A stretch of DNA of 64,000 nucleotides from JAJEBT01 sp965221485 (GTDB taxonomy: Bacteria; Pseudomonadota; Alphaproteobacteria; MPNO01; UBA830): the NCBI GenBank assembly GCA_965221485.1, contig OZ244893.1, forward strand, positions 930,001-994,000. Reading direction: 5' to 3'. The position numbers and the translations under genes are program-made. How positions within the stretch are numbered: the stretch's first letter is position 1; each line of letters starts with the position of its first letter. The notes beneath the pieces were generated by a model. The model saw nothing but the letters and a program-made list of their open reading frames with translations. It was not told the DNA's origin and ran no database searches. Shown here piece by piece: positions 51,969-60,983 of the stretch.

Positions 51969-54269
51969 ATGAAAACACGACAGAAGAGAGTTTGGCTGAT
52001 GGCATTTGCCGTTGCGGGATCAATCGTGCTTTACGGTTGCGGTGGTGGAAGCGGCGGCCCTGACACGACGCCTTACGATCAGGATTATGTCGATCAAAAG
52101 GCAGACGAGGCGAAGAAGGCAGAAGAGGAACGGCAGGCCGCGATTGCGGCTGCCACGGCGGCTGCCAAGAGAGCGGCCCAGGCTGAAAGCGATGCCGCCA
52201 AGGCGGCAGCGGATGCTGATGCAGCAGCCAAAGCTGCGGCCATTGCTGCGAAGTACGAAACCCTGGATGCAGATGATGCCGAATCAGAAAGTACAAACGC
52301 GGCCATGGCGAGCGGGAAGGCTGAGGATGCCCGAATGGCTGCCGATGACGCCCTGAGTGACGCCAATTCGGTCGTTCATCCGGATCCGGAGGTTACGGCC
52401 CAGAAGGATGCGGCGCAGAGGTCGGCCACGGCCGCGGCGCAGAGTGCCCAGGATGCAGAGAAATTTGCTGATGAGGCTTTGACCTCGGCGCAGGTGGCCC
52501 GGGCGACGCAGAACGGGATCGAACAGGCCAACGCCGCAGCGGAAGAGCAGGGCAGGCAGCGCAGGATCGCCGCGAACAGGGCTCTGGACGCGGACACGGC
52601 TGCAGAAGAGGCGGCTGCGAAGGTGATAGAAGCCAAGGCCGCGCGAACGGCTCAGAGAACGATCAGCGAAGCTGTCAAGGCGGCCAATGAAGCTATCGAA
52701 ACAGCCGAGGCAGCGGTCAACACGGCGCGGGATGAATTCAACACTGCATTGAAAGCAGCGAAGGATGATCCTGATGACAATGACAAGGCGTCAGAATCAT
52801 TGCTGAAAGAGAACGTTCTTACCGATGCACTTGCTGAACTTGCCAAGGCCCAGAGGGCACGATTGGAGGCACTGTCTGAACAGGCAACTGCGTCAGCGGA
52901 TTCAGCGGCTGAAGCGGCAGCGTCGGCGGCTTCGGAACGGACTGCTGCGGAGACGGCCATGACGGACGCGGCGGCTGCGGCAGCAGCGGCCGGCGACACG
53001 GATCCCGACTCCGAGGGAGCCAAATCGGCAGCGGCCGCTGCGGCATCCTTCAGGGAAGCCCGGGTTTCGGCCAACAGGGCGCAGGGCTGGTCCGATGTTC
53101 TGGCGATCATGGGGACACTTGCAGAGACAATTTCGGTCCAGGATTTTCTTGCTGACATCCTGGCCAGAATCCCCTGGGCCGAGGGTCAGAGCCGCACCGC
53201 AGGAGATGAAACGGAACTGGTGGGACGGGCCGATTATGCAGCGGAACGTCTTGAAGAGCAGACGGATCCGGACTCCGGCCAAACTGCGGCCTATCAGGAC
53301 GACATCAGTCGTGTGCTTCAGGCTGTGACGAAGGACAAGAACAATATCGATGCGGCGCTGGCATCCGCCCGGGCCGCCCATGATGCGGCCAGGCCGTGGT
53401 CAGAGAACGGCCGTGCTGTTGACAATGCGACCGGAGCGGAGGGTGAGAATCTGGCTACCGGTGCCATCCTCATCAATCAGGACGGCCGGATTAACCTGGG
53501 AGGCCACGCTGAGGACGATCCTGCGACAGCTGCCAATGAAAGAATCAATGTGCTTGCCGATGCGACCAGTCCGCTCAGTGAATACGGGACGAACGACTTC
53601 AGGTTCGACTTTGGTCTTATTTCATTCGGCGGAAACTACCACCTCACCCACTACAACCGCTGGGGCACCGGAGTCGATCAGGTCTATCAATATGTTTCGT
53701 TTGGTATATGGTCATCGGCGGATCAGACCTTTACCTCGCACAGCGACGGTACCATCCGCAATGAGCGTTTCTTCACTCCTATACTTCGTGGTGCTGGCAA
53801 CCTTGATGGCGGATCCTTTGCCCTGGTCAGGGACGGAGCGCCGGCCACGGTGGCAGACGCCATTGGCACGGCAAGATTCACCGGGCATCACCTTACCTAC
53901 CAACGTGTTGGGGCTAATGATGAGGGCAACTTTCTGTATCACGGGAACCTCACTGGCTGGATCGATTTTGCAGAGGCTAAGGCTGCGCTGGATTTCATGC
54001 ATCCCAGCATCGATGACCCCTGGTTCAGCGTCAGAGACATAAAGCTTGATGGCAATGAGCTGTCAGGAGGCAATTTTTCCGCCGAATTACTTCGATTTGG
54101 TAGCCTTATTTTTACCCGAGACGATGCGAAGACGCAGCTTCATGCCGGCATATTCGGTGAAAATGCTGAGGAGATTGCAGGGACCTTGAGGATGTCAGGT
54201 ACTGACATTGATAACGAGGCGATTGTGATGAGTGCAGCGTTCGCTCTCCGCAACAATGAATATCGGTGA
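51969..54269 (+). CDS. Surface lipoprotein with long alanine-rich coiled coil and TbpB-like C-terminal barrel
   Basis: A 766-residue lipoprotein. The start at 51969 (GGAG six bases before) gives a signal peptide MKTRQKRVWLMAFAVAGSI with the lipobox LYGC (C24), followed by a glycine-rich spacer. Residues about 35-390 are a heptad-like helix dominated by alanine with E, K, D and Q, predicted as an extended coiled coil. The last about 240 residues are beta-rich and end with HAGIFGENAEEIAGTLRMSG, close to the GxFFGxxAxEvgG signature of TbpB/Slam-dependent surface lipoproteins. Thus a rod-like stalk on the outer membrane carrying a barrel. No TonB receptor or Slam gene is nearby. A strong terminator follows at 54376. 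Confidence 0.8.
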   Translation: MKTRQKRVWLMAFAVAGSIVLYGCGGGSGGPDTTPYDQDYVDQKADEAKKAEEERQAAIAAATAAAKRAAQAESDAAKAAADADAAAKAAAIAAKYETLDADDAESESTNAAMASGKAEDARMAADDALSDANSVVHPDPEVTAQKDAAQRSATAAAQSAQDAEKFADEALTSAQVARATQNGIEQANAAAEEQGRQRRIAANRALDADTAAEEAAAKVIEAKAARTAQRTISEAVKAANEAIETAEAAVNTARDEFNTALKAAKDDPDDNDKASESLLKENVLTDALAELAKAQRARLEALSEQATASADSAAEAAASAASERTAAETAMTDAAAAAAAAGDTDPDSEGAKSAAAAAASFREARVSANRAQGWSDVLAIMGTLAETISVQDFLADILARIPWAEGQSRTAGDETELVGRADYAAERLEEQTDPDSGQTAAYQDDISRVLQAVTKDKNNIDAALASARAAHDAARPWSENGRAVDNATGAEGENLATGAILINQDGRINLGGHAEDDPATAANERINVLADATSPLSEYGTNDFRFDFGLISFGGNYHLTHYNRWGTGVDQVYQYVSFGIWSSADQTFTSHSDGTIRNERFFTPILRGAGNLDGGSFALVRDGAPATVADAIGTARFTGHHLTYQRVGANDEGNFLYHGNLTGWIDFAEAKAALDFMHPSIDDPWFSVRDIKLDGNELSGGNFSAELLRFGSLIFTRDDAKTQLHAGIFGENAEEIAGTLRMSGTDIDNEAIVMSAAFALRNNEYR

Positions 54270-54769
54270 ACCAGAGCCGAAGAATCGCCCGGCTGGTTCG
54301 GATGGCTTTGGGATTACGGCCCAATGAATCGGACCTTCGGAGTTTGTAGCGGGTTGACCGGATAACGACATGACGCACCCGCCTCCCTGGGAGGCGGGTG
54401 TTTCTTTTACAACTCCAATGCCGGACAGTTTTGAGCAGGCCCGGGACCTGGTGGGAATCGAAGCTCCATGAACAATGGATTGGGGCACGATTGTCTGACA
54501 TCAGAAGGATCACACCATTACCGACCGGGCAGAAGGGCGATGCTCTCGACGGGCCTGTAGCAAGAATACTTACTGATGGCCCGGAATTGGGTACATTTTT
54601 CTGGTTTCGAGCTGTCAGGCAGCAAACGGGACCTGGCAGGAGATTGGCAGGAGCGAGAATCGTTCCGGAAACCTGGGCAACGCAAAACACCTCCAACTTG
54701 ACAAGCCTCGGAGGTCGAACAACCATCACGGCCTTGAGATACATCAGGCAGGAAACCGGGGGAAACGCC
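54270..54769. other. Intergenic region with terminator after lipoprotein
   Basis: 500 bases. The first part holds the terminator at 54376-54408; the rest upstream of the PF06684 gene contains no recognised gene. CGGGCC and GGCCCG form a 6-base inverted repeat 22 bases apart near 54560, and a TTGACA box occurs at 54698-54703 without a good -10. Confidence 0.45.
54376..54408 (+). terminator. Rho-independent terminator of the lipoprotein gene
   Basis: CACCCGCCTCCC and GGGAGGCGGGTG pair perfectly around a one-base centre (in practice a 10-bp stem with a small loop), followed directly by TTTCTTTT. It lies 107 bases after the lipoprotein stop. Confidence 0.92.
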
Positions 54770-55354
54770 ATGAAGGCGATCATTCGAAAGACATCGGTGA
54801 TAGTTGAAGAAACGCGGAGCGATCAGGGCCAGGCGGTCGATCCGCCGACCCGCAAGGCCGCTGCTCTTGCTGTAATCGAGAATCCGTACGCCGGGCGCTA
54901 CGAAAACAATCTTGATGACCTGATGGACATTGGCGCCGAGCTCGGGGACATGCTGGGGCGGATGTGTGTCGATGCACTCGGGATCGAACCCGGAGACGCC
55001 GAGAGTTATGGAAAGGCCGCCATCGTCGGAGAAGACGGGGAGTGGGAGCACGCTGCTGCGATCCTCCATCCAAAACTGGGTGCACCGCTTCGCAAGGCGG
55101 TCCGGGAGGGTGCGGCACTCGTACCCTCTGTCAAGAAGCTGGGCGGACCCGGAACACCCATTGACGTGCCCCTCGGTCACAAGAATGCGGCTTATGTGCG
55201 CAGCCATTTCGATGGGATGGAGGTGAGGCTCGTCGACGCACCGCGCCGTGACGAAATCCTTGTCGCAGTTGCCGTAACGGATTCTGGCCGACCCTTCGCA
55301 CGGGTCGGGGGATTGACGACCGCCGAGATCGTCGGCAGCGACGGCCTTCGCTGA
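54770..55354 (+). CDS. PF06684 ('amino acid synthesis') family protein, copy 2
   Basis: A 194-residue paralogue of the protein at 48195. Shared blocks: ENPYAGRYENNL, SYGKAAIVGEDGEWEHAAA, ALVPSVKKLGGPGTPIDVP, KNAAYVRSHFDGM and the end VGSDGLR. It starts MKAIIRKTSVIVEETRSDQG with a purine-rich site before it. The C-terminus converges on the enamidase gene with only 10 bp between the stops. The two copies differ enough to be two subunits or two enzymes; their joint presence around the enamidase and reductase genes argues for a role in ring opening or in handling its products. Confidence 0.85.
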   Translation: MKAIIRKTSVIVEETRSDQGQAVDPPTRKAAALAVIENPYAGRYENNLDDLMDIGAELGDMLGRMCVDALGIEPGDAESYGKAAIVGEDGEWEHAAAILHPKLGAPLRKAVREGAALVPSVKKLGGPGTPIDVPLGHKNAAYVRSHFDGMEVRLVDAPRRDEILVAVAVTDSGRPFARVGGLTTAEIVGSDGLR

Positions 55355-55364
55355 ATTGCGATCG

Positions 55365-56555
55365 TCAGACGACCACAGGAATCCTGTCGGCCGGGGGTGT
55401 ATTGCGGCTGCGTCCTGAAGCGACCTTGCCATCTATGACAACCATCCCGACACCAGGTACATCGCCGAGGCCAACACTCTCCAGAATGGTCTGGCCTGCC
55501 GAATGCTGGGCTCGATCAAGAAACACAAAATCGGCTGCCCGTCCTTCCTCGATCAGGCCACAGTCGAGATTGCGCATCCGGGCCGTATTGCCAGTAGCAA
55601 AGCAGAACGCCGTTTCGGCAGGAATGTCACCAAGAGCGGACAACATGGCGATCATTCGAAGAATTCCAAGCGGCTGCACACCCGATCCTGCAGGGCCATC
55701 AGTGCCGAGAATTACGCGTTCCGACTGACCCAGTTCAAAGGCTGTCCGCAAGGCAAACAGGGCCGCCTTCTCATTGCCGTTATGAACGATTTCGATGCCG
55801 GCCTGGCACTGTTCGCAAAGGCAACGGATCTGATCCAGGGGCAGGGCGGTGTGGCCACCATTGATATGGCCAATAATATCCGCACCGGCTTCCAGGACCA
55901 CATCCTTGTCAATCAGCCCGGAACCGGGAATAGATGGTCCTCCTGTGTGGATCGTGGACTGAATCCCGTATTTTCGAGCCCAATCCACCATTTGCCGTGC
56001 TTCGTCTCCCGCCTTGACACCTCCAAGACCGATTTCACCAAGAAGCGTGACACCGGCTTCTGCCAGTTCCTTGAAGTCTTCCTCGACCATTCCTTTTTCG
56101 AGAATCGGAGCCCCGGCATGAACCTTGACGCCACCGGGTGGAAAGGCCGAGAAGGCCCTTTGGGCTGTAATCCCGAGTGCGACAACTCCCTTCGGGTCGC
56201 GAGGACGCCCGGGAAGGTGCACTTCGCCTGCTGAAATCATCGTCGTTACGCCGCCATGCATGGAGGAGTCGATCCAGTTGAGCTGGCTTTGCCGCGGGGT
56301 CCAGTCTCCGAAGACCGGATGCACATGGCTGTCGATCAGGCCGGGCGAGACCGTCACTCCCATGGCGTCTATGGTCAGATCGGCACCGCTGGTATCAAGA
56401 TCCTTTTCCTTGCCAAACGCCGCAATCTTGCCATCAACGGATATGATCGTGTCGCCATCGAAAACAGGCGCTTCCAGCGCTCCTGACAACAACAGACCGA
56501 TATTCCTGATGACCGTTTTGCCCGCGGCTCCGTCGCCGCCCGGGGGATTCGCCAT
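55365..56555 (-). CDS. ena: Enamidase (6-oxo-tetrahydronicotinate hydrolase)
   Basis: Amidohydrolase-superfamily enzyme that hydrolyses 1,4,5,6-tetrahydro-6-oxonicotinate to 2-formylglutarate and ammonia. The 396-residue sequence resembles Eubacterium barkeri enamidase along its whole length as I remember it: IRNIGLLLSGALEAPVFDGD, DSHVHP (H77, H79), TPRQSQLNWIDSSMHGGVTTMISAGEVHLPGRPRD, GGVKVHAGAPILEKGM, HTGGPSIPGSG, GHINGGHTALP, LGTDGPAGSGVQPLGILR and the ending SRNTPPA. The metal site is therefore of the binuclear amidohydrolase type. Together with the reductase at 45512 it defines the pathway. Operon with the isochorismatase-family gene 41 bp upstream. Confidence 0.9.
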   Translation of the reverse strand: MANPPGGDGAAGKTVIRNIGLLLSGALEAPVFDGDTIISVDGKIAAFGKEKDLDTSGADLTIDAMGVTVSPGLIDSHVHPVFGDWTPRQSQLNWIDSSMHGGVTTMISAGEVHLPGRPRDPKGVVALGITAQRAFSAFPPGGVKVHAGAPILEKGMVEEDFKELAEAGVTLLGEIGLGGVKAGDEARQMVDWARKYGIQSTIHTGGPSIPGSGLIDKDVVLEAGADIIGHINGGHTALPLDQIRCLCEQCQAGIEIVHNGNEKAALFALRTAFELGQSERVILGTDGPAGSGVQPLGILRMIAMLSALGDIPAETAFCFATGNTARMRNLDCGLIEEGRAADFVFLDRAQHSAGQTILESVGLGDVPGVGMVVIDGKVASGRSRNTPPADRIPVVV

Positions 56556-56596
56556 TTCACGCTTCTCCTGACACCGTGATGCTTGTCGCCTTGCCC

Positions 56597-57313
56597 TCAG
56601 GATCCGGCTTCCGCCGCGGCATTGCGGCGATCCGAGGCTTCAAGGCGGGCACAGATTTCGTCCGTCGCCTGCACATCTCCGAAATGCAGGTAGAACGCCT
56701 TGAGAGCGTTGGCATGTTCCTCATCGGTGGCAGTTGCACAGCCGTCGGACACCATCAGCGACCGGTAGTTGAGCATCATTGCGTCGCGGGCCGTGGACTC
56801 ACAGCAGACGTTGGTGGCCACACCGCAGACCAGAATTGTGTCGATACCATTATCCTTGAGGACGAGTTCGATGTCAGAAGAACCCTGGATGAAGGCGCTG
56901 TATCGACGTTTGATCACGCGACAATCCTCCTCGCGGACATCGAGGTCAGCCCAGAGTTCGAAGGGCCAGGCGCCATGGGTCATCGATTCGAGCCGGATTT
57001 CTCCCCTCTCGCGGGTGTAACGCTCATGAGCCGTCTTCCAGCTGGTTGCCGTATCCTGAGGCGCCAGATTCTGGATCCAGATCACGATACCACCCGTTCT
57101 CCTGACGGTATCCGCAAGCTTGTTGACGTTTGAGACGACGGTCTGTCCGACCGGGCAGCCGGACTGCTGGCTCTCATGCATGAAGTAGTTCTGCATGTCG
57201 ACGACCACCAGGGCTGTCTTTTCGGTCTCAAAGGTCTCACAGGTATGAGCGCGACCCTGCCGCTCGACCATGCGATCTATGTAGTCCACTGGCATTTCAA
57301 ATGGATGGGGCAT
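56597..57313 (-). CDS. Isochorismatase-family cysteine hydrolase (amidase)
   Basis: A 238-residue alpha/beta hydrolase of the nicotinamidase/RutB/isochorismatase family. The catalytic triad is visible: D39 in VVVDMQNYF, K135 in VIKRRYSAF and C170 in GVATNVCCESTARDA. The GVATNVC-ESTARDA block resembles RutB ureidoacrylate hydrolase. Amides such as N-formylmaleamate, maleamate, nicotinamide or a ureido acid are possible. It is the first gene of the operon with enamidase, so a ring-cleavage amide product or nicotinamide deamidation to nicotinate would fit. Confidence 0.85.
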   Translation of the reverse strand: MPHPFEMPVDYIDRMVERQGRAHTCETFETEKTALVVVDMQNYFMHESQQSGCPVGQTVVSNVNKLADTVRRTGGIVIWIQNLAPQDTATSWKTAHERYTRERGEIRLESMTHGAWPFELWADLDVREEDCRVIKRRYSAFIQGSSDIELVLKDNGIDTILVCGVATNVCCESTARDAMMLNYRSLMVSDGCATATDEEHANALKAFYLHFGDVQATDEICARLEASDRRNAAAEAGS

Positions 57314-57631
57314 GTGCGCATCTCCTCAGGGAATGTCGGGGGAATGATACGCATACCGAAGCCCGGCAACAATGGCATTAGGATCGGATATGCAATCATC
57401 TGGCCAAATCGCTGATATTGAATATGTCCGCGTACCGTGGATGGCCTGATTTTCCGGATGAATACAGATCACGAAGATCAGAGGGAGCGGTGTGAAGCGG
57501 AAGGCAAGTCAAACCATGACATGCTAGACTCTTGTCGTACAGCCAGGTGCGATTTCATGCGAGAGGTTTCGACTCTCGCAGAAGGCGGCTGGCTTGTTCC
57601 GAAAAATTCAATGCGGCCCATGGAGTTGCCG
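57314..57631. other. Upstream region of arylsulfotransferase-like gene and isochorismatase gene
   Basis: 318 bases between the divergent starts. The reading frame of the next gene is open from 57437, but the first about 65 codons are charged, cysteine-containing and unlike the family, so I treat them as upstream sequence. No promoter was firmly identified. Confidence 0.4.
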
Positions 57632-59275
57632 ATGACAGGCTTTTTGATGAATCCGGTAATCGAAAAAAATCCGAATGAAGACGTACCTCTGGTCGCGATA
57701 GTGAGATTCCGCCTGGAGGCACCTGCGACAACACAGTTGATTATTGATGATGGACGTCGGAAACGGACGGTAACCTATGGACCCGATCGGGATCCCGCGG
57801 AAGGATTGCCGATCATTGGTATGCGGGCTGATACCCGGCACCGGATCACAGTCTTTGCTGGAACAGCGGAGCCGGTGACATTGGATTATCGCACGCCACG
57901 GCTTTCCGGAGATGGCCTGGAATGGCCCCAAATCACCAGGAAACAGATTGACACCGGGGCAATGCAGCCCGGTTATACGCTCTTGAGCGTCCGCCGGCGT
58001 GTCAATATCCGCCAGACCCACATGACACCTGCCCAGTCTCGCTTTACCACCCGATGGGGGCTTCTGCTCATTCTCGACGAGGAAGGGGAAGTCGTCTGGT
58101 ACTACCGCTCAAACTCGAGAATCGCCGGCGTACAGCAGCTGTCCAATGGCAACCTGTTTTTCCACCATGTCGACTTTCGATCGATCGAAATGGACATGAC
58201 CGGGAGAATTGTGCGTATGTTTTATGCCTCGGGCCGGCCAGCCGGTCCCGTGGAAGGTGCCATCGCCATTGACGCTGCGAGCATCCATCATCAGCCCCAC
58301 CAGATGCCCAACGGAAACTTCCTGGCGATGACGGCCAATGCGCGCATGGTCGAAAATTACTTTACCAGTGAGACGGACCCGGATGCCCCGCGCACAACGC
58401 AGCCTGTCGTCGGCGACCGTTTTGTCGAGTTTACTCCCGATGGTGAAATTGTCTGGAGCTGGGACACATTCGAACATCTTGATGTCTACCGGTGGTCCTA
58501 TCATCTCATGGAAGTCTATTGGCACAATCGCGGCTTCCCAAAACATCTCGACTGGACCCATGGCAACGGCATCACCTTTGATCCTGCCGACGGATCGGTG
58601 ATTGCATCCCTGAGGCACCAGGATGCGATCATCAAGATCGACAAGGACTCGGGAGAGATTGTCTGGATTCTGGGAGATCACACCAACTGGAAGAGCCCCC
58701 ACAAGGAAAAGCTCCTCGATCCTGCGCATGACCTCAGGTGGCATTACCACGGACACAACCCCCGGGTTACCGTGGATGGAACGATCATCATGTACGACAA
58801 CGGCCTTTGCCGTGCCCAACCCTATGCACCGCAAGCTGCACCCCATGAGTGTTTCGCCCGGGCTATCGAATATGAAGTGGATGAAGTCCGAAGAACGGTT
58901 CGCGAGGTCTGGGTGTCGTCAAGTGACGATGATCCGGAACGCGTGATCTCCTGGGCCATGGGGGATGCTCACCGCTTGCCCAACGACAACATGCTGGTGA
59001 TCGATTCGACGTGCCTGCCGACCCGTGAGCAATTGACCCGCGCCTGTCATGTCCGGGACCTGACCTGGAATGAATGGAACCGCAACGAGTGGCATCTCAA
59101 TGACATGCCGTACTGGACCCGAATTCGGGAAATGAAACGGGATGAGTCGCGAGACGTTGTTTTTGAAATTCATCTGGAAGACCCGAACGAAGCCATCAGC
59201 TGGCAGACATTCGGCGGAGCCCGGATCAGCTCACTTTACCCCGAAGACACGGCTGTAAAATTACTCGAATCGTGA
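57632..59275 (+). CDS. Arylsulfotransferase (ASST)-like beta-propeller protein
   Basis: A 547-residue protein of the aryl-sulfate sulfotransferase group, six-bladed propellers that move sulfate between phenols. Blocks: WGLLLILDEEGEVVWYYRS, HHQPHQMPNGNFLAM, DWTHGNGITFDPADGSVIASLRHQDAIIKID and IVWILGDHTNW, with the histidine and arginine residues used for the sulfuryl group in this family. Start 57632 has a GGAG site seven bases before; earlier ATGs at 57437, 57611 and 57620 are in frame. Unlike most ASSTs, no signal peptide is visible from any of these starts, so it may be cytoplasmic. It stands alone; substrate unknown. Confidence 0.75.
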   Translation: MTGFLMNPVIEKNPNEDVPLVAIVRFRLEAPATTQLIIDDGRRKRTVTYGPDRDPAEGLPIIGMRADTRHRITVFAGTAEPVTLDYRTPRLSGDGLEWPQITRKQIDTGAMQPGYTLLSVRRRVNIRQTHMTPAQSRFTTRWGLLLILDEEGEVVWYYRSNSRIAGVQQLSNGNLFFHHVDFRSIEMDMTGRIVRMFYASGRPAGPVEGAIAIDAASIHHQPHQMPNGNFLAMTANARMVENYFTSETDPDAPRTTQPVVGDRFVEFTPDGEIVWSWDTFEHLDVYRWSYHLMEVYWHNRGFPKHLDWTHGNGITFDPADGSVIASLRHQDAIIKIDKDSGEIVWILGDHTNWKSPHKEKLLDPAHDLRWHYHGHNPRVTVDGTIIMYDNGLCRAQPYAPQAAPHECFARAIEYEVDEVRRTVREVWVSSSDDDPERVISWAMGDAHRLPNDNMLVIDSTCLPTREQLTRACHVRDLTWNEWNRNEWHLNDMPYWTRIREMKRDESRDVVFEIHLEDPNEAISWQTFGGARISSLYPEDTAVKLLES

Positions 59276-59831
59276 ACTGAGACGGGGACTCTTGTCTTCG
59301 CTTCACTCCGCGCGTTGGCTCTTTGCTCCTTTCAGGACCCGGCAACGAGACGTATCCGTACGGAGACATGAAAGCCCGGCTTGAACGGCTGTCAGCTGAC
59401 CTTCGATCCATCCTCGTGCTGAATTCCGGAGTGCGCCCGAAGACATCTGGGCGATGGTTGCTGCTGCAGGGTTCCCGGCGAAGACACTGGTAGATTTCTG
59501 CCAACGCCTGCAGGCATCCGGACGGAGCAGAGAGAGGCGGAAGACAATCGGGTCAAGGGAACCAGTGGGCGAAAGCAACGGATCCCGTGCCCCCGGCCGC
59601 GGTGCTTCGTAGCGAACAGGACTTCGCGATCAAGACACCTGTAGCCTCCCCCTGATTGCCAGGGCAGGGGTCCTGTTTCAGGGGCTCTTCGGTCGGATCA
59701 ATTGACTTGACCCCCTTTGGGCGAACACCCTAAGGTCCGCTGGAATAAACGCAGCATAAGCGTCGCTCCCGTCTCGGACCGAGATCGCGCGAACGTCGTG
59801 ATTATGCCGACACTGAGGACGGGAGAAAAAC
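59276..59831 (+). other. Region upstream of tctC, possible gene remnant
   Basis: 556 bases. Between about 59370 and 59600 two adjacent plus-strand frames look coding-like in turn (MKARLERLSADLRSILVLNSG, then PEDIWAMVAAAGFPAKTLVD), as if one small gene were broken by a frameshift near 59425; I do not recognise it. TTGACT/TTGACC boxes at 59702-59712 could be part of the tctC promoter, but the -10 is poor. Confidence 0.3.
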
Positions 59832-60893
59832 ATGTTCAGGAAACATCTCTATCTGTTTGCCGCTGTCGGGCTGGTTTTCGGCGGTTTTCCGGCAGCCGCA
59901 CAGGATTTTTCGGGCAAGAAAATCGAGCTCATCGTGCCGGCCGGTGCCGGCGGCGGATTGAGCCGGCAGGCGCAGCGCTTCGCCAAGACCTTCACTGATC
60001 ACATACCCGGTAACCCCACCATCAAGGTTGTGAACATGGTTGGTGGCGGCGGCCAACGCGGAATCAATTACGTATTCAACCGCGCCAGAAAAGACGGGAC
60101 GCAGATGCTGTGGGGCCCGATGAATTTTCCGGGCCTCCTTCTGGGTATGAAGGGTGTCAAGTATGTGCCCGGTGAATTCAACGCCGTTGGCGTTACCGGG
60201 GTCGCTTTCATTACGGTAGTGCGGTCCGATCTCGCGGGAGGTCTCAAGAACCGCGAAGATGTCGTCAAGGCAGCCAACTTCAACGTTGGTGCAAGGATAC
60301 CGGGCGGGGCCCTGGGCCTCTATTCTCGGATGTCCTTCGACCTGCTCGGCATCCCCTATCGTTTTGCCATCGGTTACAAGAACCAGCCAAAGCTGAAGGC
60401 CGCCCTGATGCAGAACGAAATTCAGGCCATATCGACGGGTGATATCGGTTACTGGGTCTTCTACAAGAAAGACCTGCTCAAGGACGGGCGGGCGCTTGAT
60501 CTCTATTATCACTCGGCCTTTGAAGAGGGCAGCGACGAGCCAATGGATTTAAGCGCGTATTACGGCGACCTCCCGACGTTCGTTTCATTTTACGAAAAGC
60601 TGAAAGGCGAGAAACCGTCCGGCCCGAAATACGAGGTTTACAGATGGTTTACAACCCATCAGGTCTGGGCCATGTGGATGATGTTGCCGCCGGAAACACC
60701 GTCTGAAATCGTCGCTGCGATGCGCAAGGCGTACAAGGAGACATGGGCAGATCAGCGCACGATCGACAACTTCATGAAAGCATCGAAGACGCGTCCATTT
60801 TGGCTTCCTGGCGAAAAAGCGGGCGACCTTCTCAACAACTACCGCAATCTCAGTGCGGAAGGTCAAGCCTACCTGAAATCGATCATGCAATGA
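59832..60893 (+). CDS. tctC: Tripartite tricarboxylate transporter substrate-binding protein (TctC/Bug)
   Basis: Periplasmic solute receptor for a TTT transporter, 353 residues. Sec signal peptide MFRKHLYLFAAVGLVFGGFPAAA cleaved before QDFSG; mature start KIELIVPAGAGGGLSRQAQRFAK with the Bug-family carboxylate-binding P-x-G-G loop. The rest (NPTIKVVNMVGGGGQRGINYVFN, and PETPSEIVAAMRKAYKETW near the end) fits a venus-flytrap receptor. A GGGAG site precedes the ATG. The permease follows 90 bp downstream. Ligand is probably a carboxylate; a pyridine carboxylate or dicarboxylate would suit the surrounding catabolic genes. Confidence 0.88.
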   Translation: MFRKHLYLFAAVGLVFGGFPAAAQDFSGKKIELIVPAGAGGGLSRQAQRFAKTFTDHIPGNPTIKVVNMVGGGGQRGINYVFNRARKDGTQMLWGPMNFPGLLLGMKGVKYVPGEFNAVGVTGVAFITVVRSDLAGGLKNREDVVKAANFNVGARIPGGALGLYSRMSFDLLGIPYRFAIGYKNQPKLKAALMQNEIQAISTGDIGYWVFYKKDLLKDGRALDLYYHSAFEEGSDEPMDLSAYYGDLPTFVSFYEKLKGEKPSGPKYEVYRWFTTHQVWAMWMMLPPETPSEIVAAMRKAYKETWADQRTIDNFMKASKTRPFWLPGEKAGDLLNNYRNLSAEGQAYLKSIMQ

Positions 60894-60983
60894 TCGGGAG
60901 TTTATGACCGGTTCCGGAAGTTCGGCTGCTGACCGCTGAACTTCCACCGAAACACACGTCTGTTTCAATGGCTGGCATAGTGC

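Noticed and set aside
52094..53158. Long antisense frames opposite the lipoprotein (52094-52366, 52376-52636, 52652-53158)
   Set aside because: They are alanine/serine-rich mirror images produced by the GCN-rich repeats of the lipoprotein gene, with no ribosome sites or motifs.
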